DNA of 50,648 nt from Planctomycetes bacterium UBA2386. Lineage in GTDB: Bacteria > Planctomycetota > UBA1135 > UBA2386. Position 1 is the stretch's first letter, and every line of letters begins with the position of its first letter. The notes under the pieces are model-generated. The model was not told where the DNA came from and searched no databases. It saw nothing but the letters and a program-made list of their open reading frames with translations. Positions 8,951 to 15,240 of this stretch are shown here, one piece after another. The stretch spans positions 1 to 50,648 of the forward strand of contig DDSQ01000078.1 in the NCBI GenBank assembly GCA_002343845.1. The letters are read 5' to 3'. Made by a program: the position numbers and the translations under genes.

Positions 8951-9673
8951 AGTTGGGGCGTCGACTGCATTAGTATTGCGTTAACTACGGATTCCACGCT
9001 GTTGGGCGCGATGCTCTCGCGGAAGGTGCGGGACACGGGGGTGTCCAGCAACAAAGAGAACTTGTCAGCATTGACGCGAATGGACTTGAAGAACAGATCG
9101 GGGAAGCGCTGCGCTAGTCGGCGGGACAGTAGCTTTGTGCTGTCCTCATTGCCCAATTGTGCGCAATGTGCCTTGGCCAATGGGTCCAGGATGGTCCCAA
9201 TGATGAGCTCCATCTGTTCGATGCGTGGGCGGGTGAGCAATGACTGCTTCACACATGCATCGATGGGTTGGCCCGAGCGCTGATGGAGCTGTACGATCTG
9301 TCGCGCCTCTTCCTTCGATATGTTGTTGGAAAGGGCCAGGGGAAAAGCCTGCGCAGCCTTGTCGCCCAAGCGAAGAAGTTCAGAGGCCGCCGACATGCTC
9401 AATGTACCGCGGCCGCCACCCCAGCTGATGACTGCTGCCAGGCCGTCAGGCAACTGCGACAAGCGGTGTAGCTTTGTGAGCGTTGTTGCGTCGCCAAAGC
9501 CCAGGGCTTGTGCGAGAACCTGAAGGTTAGTGGCTTGGAGCGCACGTTGAACGTAGAGCCCAACTTGATAAGGAGATAGGCGACGTTGCGATCGATGGGT
9601 GTTGACGCTTAGGAGCAGATCGGTCCATTCGGAAGATGAAAGGCCGTACACGTGACTTGCTTTAGCTAGTCAA
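8947..9673 (-). pseudogene. ParB/KorB-like protein, lacking its N-terminal domain
   Basis: The frame, open from after a TGA just upstream, encodes the middle and C-terminal parts of a ParB/KorB-type DNA-binding protein. It has RRLSPYQVGLYVQRAL, a helix-turn-helix stretch (LQVLAQALGFGDATTLTKLH), and LSQLPDGLAAVISWGGGRG. The ParB N-terminal nuclease-like domain is missing; a fragment resembling its first residues lies at 9887-9995 in another frame. A GTG at 9651 could still start a 234-residue product that keeps the HTH. It is coupled to the following metallo-beta-lactamase gene. Its role is unknown: ParB-like proteins occur both in partition systems and in defence or modification islands. Confidence 0.65.
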
Positions 9674-9886
9674 GAAACCCCGGCGAGTGAGGCCGTCTTC
9701 GAGCAACGCCGATGCAGCCTCATCCTGATTAAGACCTTCGTTCTTTGCGAAAGACTGCAGACCCTGATGCATCGAGTCTTCAAGGGTCACAATGATCTGC
9801 TTTAGCACTGGCTGCTTTCGCCCTCGCTCGATCCGTTCTTCCAAGGTGGCAGTTGGGTCCGAGGTGACAGCCTTGACAAAGTTCTT
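9662..9886 (-). CDS. Short uncharacterised ORF between parB fragments
   Basis: The frame ends in ...DGLTRRGFLTS with TAA at 9662-9664, 10 nt before the first usable start of the parB-like gene. The segment QIIVTLEDSMHQGLQSF followed by EAASALLEDG resembles a short helical or ribbon-helix-helix-type protein. The only methionine start gives 60 residues from 9844; homologous-looking sequence continues upstream to about 9886, where it meets the ParB N-terminal fragment in a frame one base away at an AAAA run. It may be the tail of a frameshifted gene or an independent small gene. I cannot name it. Confidence 0.35.
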   Translation of the reverse strand, partial: KNFVKAVTSDPTATLEERIERGRKQPVLKQIIVTLEDSMHQGLQSFAKNEGLNQDEAASALLEDGLTRRGFLTS

Positions 9887-9995
9887 TTGCTGCGAGGTCC
9901 TCGATGCCCGTAGTGAGGTCGGTGCGGACTTGTGCGGTTCCGATGTCGACGCTGTTCAGATCGATGTCCTTGATGATGCCCGGAGTGCTGGTCAT
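9887..9995 (-). pseudogene. ParB N-terminal fragment
   Basis: Starting at the ATG at 9995, the first ~36 residues (MTSTPGIIKDIDLNSV, then QVRTDLTTGIEDLAA) have the pattern of a ParB N terminus: I-x-x-I-x-x-N/D-x-x-R followed by G-I-x-x-L-A. After residue 36 the similarity ends and the same frame runs through unrelated codons to a stop at 9780. Together with the headless KorB-like gene downstream it indicates an internally deleted or shuffled parB. Confidence 0.5.
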
Positions 9996-10305
9996 GAGAG
10001 TCCTGGGGGTCGAAGGGAGTGCGGATTAGGGTTGGCTATTCAGGCTTGAGCGTTTGTGGCGGAAAGAGCGAGAGCTGTGTCATGTGCAATACGCCGAAGT
10101 CATGGGCGGTGTTTGTTTCCAGGTTCTTCGGTCGATCGGAGGCGCTAGCCTGCGGCAAGCTGGGTCTCCGCTGGCGTGCAGCGTGCGCGCTAGCCTCGGA
10201 TCGGTGTGGGTCGTTCGGATACGGGGTGCTGGCGTCCTACGCGTTCGTCGCTCCCGACCAGGTTGCGGCTCTACGTAGCTTTCATTCTCCGCGGGGCGAA
10301 ACTGT
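9996..10305. other. Region without a recognisable gene
   Basis: About 300 bases between the parB fragment and the tRNA remnant. Short open frames exist on both strands, but none shows a family motif or a convincing start. Base composition is lower in G+C than the flanking chromosome, as for the rest of the island. Confidence 0.5.
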
Positions 10306-10349
10306 AGCGAGCGATGAGGATCGAACCACCATGCAGCTTGGGAATCCAG
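10306..10349 (-). repeat. Degenerate tRNA-Gly 3'-half remnant (possible att site)
   Basis: Read on the minus strand this stretch contains TTCCCAAGCTG, then ATGG, GGTTCGATCC and CATCGCTCGCT. It parallels the anticodon loop, T-arm and acceptor end of the intact tRNA-Gly at 10521-10595, with several mismatches and small gaps. Integrative elements commonly recombine into tRNA 3' halves and leave a copy on the other side. A worn copy about 170 bases from the gene, next to a less G+C-rich island, fits an old attachment site. No integrase gene is seen in the window. Confidence 0.5.
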
Positions 10350-10370
10350 GTTGACTCTTCCAAGCAGAGC

Positions 10371-10500
10371 ATCGAGAGAACGCATGACGACGCCGCCCTG
10401 CCCTTGGCGTCGATCGCCTGCCAAGCTTCTGCGGGCGCGAAGTAGCCGTGAGTCGCGAGGTGCAGCCAGGTCTTGCCCGGAGCCATTGCAACGGCTTGCG
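10371..10500 (-). pseudogene. CHAT-domain fragment
   Basis: On the minus strand the frame reads AVAMAPGKTWLHLATHGYF followed by APAEAW. The HLATHG motif carries the catalytic histidine region of CHAT (caspase HetF-associated with TPRs) proteases. Both the upstream part and the downstream cysteine-containing part of the domain are absent, because the fragment is bounded by the tRNA gene and its remnant copy. It is therefore debris of a larger CHAT gene, such as those found in defence and repeat-protein loci. Confidence 0.55.
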
Positions 10501-10520
10501 CGCACTCGACGGAGCGAGAA

Positions 10521-10595
10521 TGGAGCGGGTGATGGGGATCGAACCCACGACATTCAGCTTGGGAAGCTGACGTTCTACCGCTGAACTACACCCGC
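10521..10595 (-). tRNA. tRNA-Gly (anticodon CCC)
   Basis: Read on the minus strand the sequence has an acceptor stem GCGGGTG pairing with CACCCGC, a D-arm (AGTTCAGCGGTAGA), and an anticodon stem TCAGC/GCTGA with loop TTCCCAA, which places CCC at the anticodon. The T-arm contains GGTTCGATCC. The 3' CCA is encoded after discriminator T (10521-10524). This tRNA marks the upstream edge of the phosphorothioation island. Confidence 0.93.
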
Positions 10596-10713
10596 GTGCG
10601 TTCGCGACGCGGGCCATGCTGGCGAGCGGGCGCGGACAAGTCAACGGGGCGCGAAACGTCGCCGCGCCACCACCGCCGCCGGGCGTCCGCTCGACGGACT
10701 TGGCAGCGCGCGG

Positions 10714-11814
10714 CTACTGGTACTCGAACCGCAGCACGTGCGCGAGGTGCACGGTGGCGTTGCCCGTGGCTTCGGCGGGATGGCCGTCGACGAGCGCCAT
10801 GTCGAGTGTCGGCATGGCCGAGGCGATGGTCCACTCGATGGCGTTGCTGCTCGCGACCTGCGTCCAGTCGAGCCACTGCGTGGTCAGCGAGAGGCCGAAC
10901 ATCGAGGTCGTCGCCGGGAGCTTGAACTCGACGTCGGCGCGGCCGCCGGCGGCGGCGAGGCCCGGGTGTGCGGTCGGCACGAACAGCCCGGGCACCACGG
11001 TGTCGACCGTGCTGAGGAACACATCGCACCCGGGCCCGGCGGGCAGGCCGAGCATCGCGAGCGGCACGCCGACGAGGCTCCGCTGGCCGAACGCCGCGAC
11101 GGCGACGCCCGACGGGGTGCCGTAGGCGTGCAGGCGCGCGAAGCCGCCGGGCAGCAGCGATCGCGCGGAGACGTAGCTCCATTGGTGCGAGGGGCCGCCG
11201 TAGAGACCGCAGCCGCCGCCGAGATCCAGGGTTGAGCCGCTGAGGTTCTCGAACATGGCGTCCGCCATCCACCAGTTGGCGTTCTGGCCACTGATCGGTG
11301 TGCCGACGATGTCGATGCAGAGGGTGCCGCCGAGGTAGGTGAACGGCTGCGCGAACTGGATGCGCAGCGTGTTGTTCGGGGTCCACGGCACCGCGGTCGT
11401 CGGCGACGGCGGCGCCGTCGCGGGCGAGGTCGGGAACGTCACGGTGCCGTTGAAGACCTCGGTCGGCGAGGCGCTGGCATTGAGGGCGAACGTCGACGAA
11501 CAGGTGAGCGGCGTGCGCGGCGAGATCGACAGGTTGACGATCAGGTCGGCGCTGCCGCCGGCGAAGACCTCGTTCTCGGCGGTGCGGCGCAGTTCGAGTG
11601 CGGTGAGGTTGTGGCCGATGAGCGAGGTCAGGTGCGAGGCGCCGACCAGGGTCTGCTGGCGCAGGTTGCGGCTCGCGCCGGGCAGCCAGACGTAGCTCAC
11701 GGCGTCGTTGGTCGTGTAGGCGGCGGGAACGACCACGTGCTGCGGCGTCTGCGCCGCGAGCGTCGCCGTCAGCGTGGCCGCGACGAGGAGGATGCGCGTT
11801 GTTGGCTTGGGCAT
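10714..11814 (-). CDS. Secreted protein of unknown function
   Basis: This is a 366-residue protein. The chosen ATG gives a clear Sec signal peptide (MPKPTTRILLVAATLTATLA, then AQ as the likely cleavage region); an upstream in-frame start lacks this. The body is rich in Thr/Ser and beta-strand-like segments without catalytic motifs I recognise. It contains PFTYLGGTLCIDIVGTPISG and a glycine-rich C-terminal part (AFGQRSLVGVPLAMLGLP). The C-terminal ~110 residues loosely resemble the ends of the subtilisin at 15241 and the secreted protein at 17668. It is probably an exported or surface protein. Confidence 0.75.
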   Translation of the reverse strand: MPKPTTRILLVAATLTATLAAQTPQHVVVPAAYTTNDAVSYVWLPGASRNLRQQTLVGASHLTSLIGHNLTALELRRTAENEVFAGGSADLIVNLSISPRTPLTCSSTFALNASASPTEVFNGTVTFPTSPATAPPSPTTAVPWTPNNTLRIQFAQPFTYLGGTLCIDIVGTPISGQNANWWMADAMFENLSGSTLDLGGGCGLYGGPSHQWSYVSARSLLPGGFARLHAYGTPSGVAVAAFGQRSLVGVPLAMLGLPAGPGCDVFLSTVDTVVPGLFVPTAHPGLAAAGGRADVEFKLPATTSMFGLSLTTQWLDWTQVASSNAIEWTIASAMPTLDMALVDGHPAEATGNATVHLAHVLRFEYQ

Positions 11815-11879
11815 GGCTGGTTCTTCGCTGAGTGACGAGGTGACGACGAGGGAGTACGTGGAAGGAGGTATCGGTTGGG

Positions 11880-12137
11880 TCACGGGCCGGGCGAGATCAC
11901 TTCGATGAGGATCACGCGCTGACGAAGTCCCTTGCCGACAGAAACGGCGATCATGGTACCTGGCGGCACCACCGGGATTGGCAGAGGAACACTCTTGCTT
12001 GGGGGGACCTCATGGCTCTGAGTTCCCGAGCCCCCAGAGTTCGACTCGACGCTGCCATCGTTCGTGCCCACGCGGACATTGACGGAGCCACCCGGAGCGG
12101 CCGCTCCAGGCGCGCTGATCCCGGCACCACCCTGCAT
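11880..12137 (-). CDS. Small uncharacterised protein
   Basis: This 85-residue protein starts 2 nt after the stop of the upstream gene on the same strand, so the two are probably one operon. The N-terminal half is rich in Gly, Ser and Ala, followed by a proline-rich stretch (PLPIPVVPPG). The C-terminal ~25 residues (TMIAVSVGKGLRQRVILIE) look like two beta strands. There is no signal peptide and no known family. Position and a clean start are the main support. Confidence 0.45.
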   Translation of the reverse strand: MQGGAGISAPGAAAPGGSVNVRVGTNDGSVESNSGGSGTQSHEVPPSKSVPLPIPVVPPGTMIAVSVGKGLRQRVILIEVISPGP

Positions 12138-12139
12138 GC

Positions 12140-12607
12140 TCACTTGATGTTCCGCAACGTCTGGACCGAGGAGAGTAGGGGCTTCGCATGCTCCACCTTG
12201 CTCTGCTCGATGACTTGCGCGATCCAGCGAGCAGATGCACGGCGGTTCTCGACAGGATGCCCCGCGATGAGGGCATCGACGATGCGGCTGACCCCTTGCC
12301 ACATGACCGGATCGTCGACGTAGGCACTTCGTGCGTGGTTCACGAACGGCAAGTGGACCGCCATGAGTTCATCCAGCGGGCCCCTAGCGACTCGCCGAAA
12401 CTCGTCGTGATCCGGATCGCCGGTCGACTCCAGCTTGTCAGTCGGCGCTGACGACTGGGCGGCTCCAACACCCGCCGAGTAGCCGCACGCACCACCGACC
12501 GCGATCCCCGCGGCGAAAGTACACCCAGCGATCACGAACGCCCGACGCGTAGGCATCGATGGCACCTTCGGCGCCGGCCTCACGAACACGGCTCCATCCA
12601 GACGCAT
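12140..12607 (-). CDS. Predicted membrane-anchored protein, paralogue of the 196-645 gene
   Basis: This is a 155-residue protein. The N terminus contains MPTRRAFVIAGCTFAAGIAV, with paired arginines before a hydrophobic segment, resembling a Tat-type or uncleaved signal anchor; an internal ATG at 12556 would start exactly there. The C-terminal ~90 residues match the lipoprotein at 196-645, with D-P-V-M-W-Q-G-V-S-R, DALIAGHP and AQVIEQ conserved. The function of this small family is unknown. A longer apparent frame continues upstream through the opposite-strand FGE gene and is not real. A 2-nt gap couples it to the next small gene. Confidence 0.65.
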   Translation of the reverse strand: MRLDGAVFVRPAPKVPSMPTRRAFVIAGCTFAAGIAVGGACGYSAGVGAAQSSAPTDKLESTGDPDHDEFRRVARGPLDELMAVHLPFVNHARSAYVDDPVMWQGVSRIVDALIAGHPVENRRASARWIAQVIEQSKVEHAKPLLSSVQTLRNIK

Positions 12608-12784
12608 GGCTGCTTCTCCTCGAGGGCTGAGGACGAACGGAAACGAGGCCCAGACTGTCCAAGCACCCGTTCCTGCCGTCAAGCCCACGACCGCCTTCGC
12701 ACTCGCCGCCGACCTCCGCAGCAACGCAACGACCCTCCAACCCCGCGTGACCCGCCGAAGCGACCCGATAAGCTCGCCGCCCTC

Positions 12785-13801
12785 GTGACTGCCTCGCGCG
12801 CGCTGTCGATCCTCGTCACCCCGATCGCCGTCCTGCTCGACGGCGCCACCACCCAACAGCCCGCCGACCCCACGTTCACCGCCTACCGCCAGACCATCCC
12901 CGACTCGCAAGTCACATTCGACCTGATCCCCGTGCCCGGCGGCACCTTCCGCATGGGCAGCCCCGCCGACGAGAAGGGCCGCGCCGACCACGAAGGCCCG
13001 CCGATCGAAGTCACCGTCTCCCCGTTCTGGATGGCGCGCTGCGAAGTGACCTGGGCCGAATACGACCTCTGGAACACCGACGCCTCGCGCCCGCAGAGCA
13101 AGAAGCCCGACGGCCTGAGCCGCCCGACGCCGCCGTACATGGACATGACGTTCACGATGGGGCGCGACGGCTTCCCGGCGATCTGCATGTCGCACGTCGC
13201 GGCGCGCCAGTACTGCGCGTGGCTCAGCCAGAAGACCGGCCGCTTCTACCGCCTGCCGACCGAGGCCGAATGGGAGTACGCGTGTCGCGCAGGCAGCGCG
13301 ACGCCGTTTTCGCACGGCGCCGACGCGTCGCAGCTCGGCGACTACGCCTGGTTCGCCGGCAACAGCGCGCGCGTGCTCGAGCCCGGCGCGCCGCCGGCAC
13401 CCGCCTACCATCCCGTCGGCAGCAAGAAGCCGAACGCGTTCGGGCTGCACGACCTGCACGGCAACGTCGCCGAGTGGGTCGCCGACGCGTGGTTGCCCGA
13501 TGCCTACGCCGAGGCGAACGGCAAAGCACCGCGCCGGGATCCGTTCTTCGCGCCGAAGCCCGACGACCGCGGCCGCCCGGTGCGCTTCCCGCACGTCGCG
13601 CGCGGCGGCAGTTGGCGCGACGAACCGAACGCGCTGCGCAGTGCTTCGCGCCAGTCGAGCGAGCCAGCCTGGAACCAGCGCGACCCGCAGATCCCGAAGA
13701 GCTGGTGGTACCTCACCGACGGCCAGCACATCGGCTTCCGTGTCGTGCGGCCGCAGCGCGAGCCGACTGCGCAAGAGCGCGCGCGGTTCGAACGGCTGTG
13801 A
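12785..13801 (+). CDS. Formylglycine-generating enzyme / sulfatase-modifying-factor family protein
   Basis: This 338-residue protein starts with GTG and a probable signal peptide (SRALSILVTPIAVLLDGA). The FGE-sulfatase domain runs from about residue 45 to the end: PVPGGTFRMGS near residue 50, FWMARCEVTWAEY, RLPTEAEWEYACRAG, NAFGLHDLHGNVAEW near 220, and RGGSWRD near 275. These are the standard family signatures. Planctomycetes carry many such proteins; not all modify sulfatases, and some bind ligands or lack catalytic cysteines. It lies 43 nt upstream of a Gfo/Idh/MocA oxidoreductase gene, so the two may form a carbohydrate-degradation pair. Confidence 0.88.
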   Translation: MTASRALSILVTPIAVLLDGATTQQPADPTFTAYRQTIPDSQVTFDLIPVPGGTFRMGSPADEKGRADHEGPPIEVTVSPFWMARCEVTWAEYDLWNTDASRPQSKKPDGLSRPTPPYMDMTFTMGRDGFPAICMSHVAARQYCAWLSQKTGRFYRLPTEAEWEYACRAGSATPFSHGADASQLGDYAWFAGNSARVLEPGAPPAPAYHPVGSKKPNAFGLHDLHGNVAEWVADAWLPDAYAEANGKAPRRDPFFAPKPDDRGRPVRFPHVARGGSWRDEPNALRSASRQSSEPAWNQRDPQIPKSWWYLTDGQHIGFRVVRPQREPTAQERARFERL

Positions 13802-13844
13802 GTCTCGCGATCTCCGTTCTCTCCTCCGCCCCACCCCGTCACCC

Positions 13845-15122
13845 ATGACCACGACCCGCCGTTCGTTCCTCTACGCGGCCGCCGCCGCCGCCACCGCGTC
13901 GAGTCTGCAGCGCTCGCTGCTCGCCGGCCGCTTGCCGCAGGATCCCGCGCGTGGCTCCGATGAGATCAAGGTCGGCCTGGTCGGTTGCGGCGGCCGCGGC
14001 AGCGGCGCCATCGCGCAGGCGTTGAGCACGAAGGGCATGACGCGGCTCGTCGCCGTCGCCGACATGTTCGGCGATCGCCTCGACGGCTGCCTCGATGCGC
14101 TCGGCGAGAGCGAGGACTTCCGGAAGAAGGTCACGGTGCCGAAGGAGCAGCGCTTCGTCGGTCCCGACGGGTTCCTCGGCGTGCTGCAGTCCGGCTGCGA
14201 CGTGATCGTCGTCGCCACGCCGCCGCATTTCCGGCCGGCGCACTTCGAGGCCGCGGTTGCGGCGAAGAAGCACGTGTTCTTCGAGAAGCCCGTCGCCGTC
14301 GACTCGCCTGGCGTGCGGCGCGTCATCGCCGCGGCCGAGCAGGCCGACAAGCTCGGCCTGTCGGTCTGCAGTGGTCTGCAGCGGCACCACCAGAACGGCT
14401 ACCTCGAAGCGATGCGCCGCATCCACCGCGGCGATCTCGGGCGCATCCTGTTCGCGCGCTGCTCGTGGAACCAGGGCGGACTCTGGGTGCGCGAACGGCA
14501 GCAGGAGTGGAGCGACATGGAGTGGCAGCTGCGCAACTGGCTCTACTTCACCTGGCTGTCGGGCGACCACATCGTCGAGCAGCACGTGCATAACCTCGAC
14601 GTGATCAACTGGGCGCTGCAGGGCCATCCGACCCGTTGCCGCGGCATGGGCGGCCGGCAGGTGCGCACCGAGCCGAAGTACGGCCACATCTTCGACCACC
14701 ACGCGGTCCAGTACCAGTACGCCGGCGGCGCGTTCTGCTTCTCGGAGAGTCGACAGATCGACGGCTGCGCCAACGACGTCAGCGAACACGTCTACGGCGT
14801 CGACGGCGAGGCGCACATGGACACCGGGCGCTGGCGCATCACCGGCGCCAACGAATGGCGCCACGAGGGACCGAACAACGATCCGTACCAGACCGAGCAC
14901 GACGACCTGTTCGCGGCGATCCGCGCCGGCAAGCCGTTCAACGAAGGGCGCATGGTCGCCGAGAGCACGTTGACCGCGATCATGGGCCGCATGGCGACCT
15001 ACTCCGGCCGCGAAGTGACGTGGGACGAGGCGCTGGCGAGCGACGAACGGTGGGGGCCGCAGAGCTACGAGTTCGGGCCGCTGCCGGTCGATCCGGTGCC
15101 GATGCCGGGCAAGCGCGGCTGA
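13845..15122 (+). CDS. Gfo/Idh/MocA family oxidoreductase with Tat signal
   Basis: This is a 425-residue NAD(P)-dependent oxidoreductase. A twin-arginine signal (TTRRSFLYAAAAAA) begins at residue 2, so the protein is probably exported folded with its cofactor. The Rossmann nucleotide-binding loop is KVGLVGCGGRGSG near residue 45, and the EKPVA motif of the family lies near residue 146. GDHIVEQHVHNLDVINW carries the histidine region of the catalytic site. The substrate is probably a sugar or cyclitol, which cannot be read from sequence. The start is the ATG directly preceding the Tat motif. Confidence 0.9.
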   Translation: MTTTRRSFLYAAAAAATASSLQRSLLAGRLPQDPARGSDEIKVGLVGCGGRGSGAIAQALSTKGMTRLVAVADMFGDRLDGCLDALGESEDFRKKVTVPKEQRFVGPDGFLGVLQSGCDVIVVATPPHFRPAHFEAAVAAKKHVFFEKPVAVDSPGVRRVIAAAEQADKLGLSVCSGLQRHHQNGYLEAMRRIHRGDLGRILFARCSWNQGGLWVRERQQEWSDMEWQLRNWLYFTWLSGDHIVEQHVHNLDVINWALQGHPTRCRGMGGRQVRTEPKYGHIFDHHAVQYQYAGGAFCFSESRQIDGCANDVSEHVYGVDGEAHMDTGRWRITGANEWRHEGPNNDPYQTEHDDLFAAIRAGKPFNEGRMVAESTLTAIMGRMATYSGREVTWDEALASDERWGPQSYEFGPLPVDPVPMPGKRG

Positions 15123-15179
15123 GCGCGCGCCGCGGTCGAGCGGAAACGCCGATGCCGCCGAAGGCGCGCGGACGCCTGT

Positions 15180-15196
15180 GAGCATGCGGTATGCTC
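15180..15196 (+). other. Short inverted repeat upstream of the subtilisin gene
   Basis: GAGCAT and ATGCTC form a perfect 6-bp stem around the five-base loop GCGGT, 45 bases before the chosen ATG. It could be a weak hairpin in the leader or a protein-binding site. There is no T-tract, so terminator function is not indicated. Confidence 0.3.
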
Positions 15197-15240
15197 GACG
15201 GACCACGCTGCGCCGCCCCGCGCCGCGATCTCGTTCGCCA

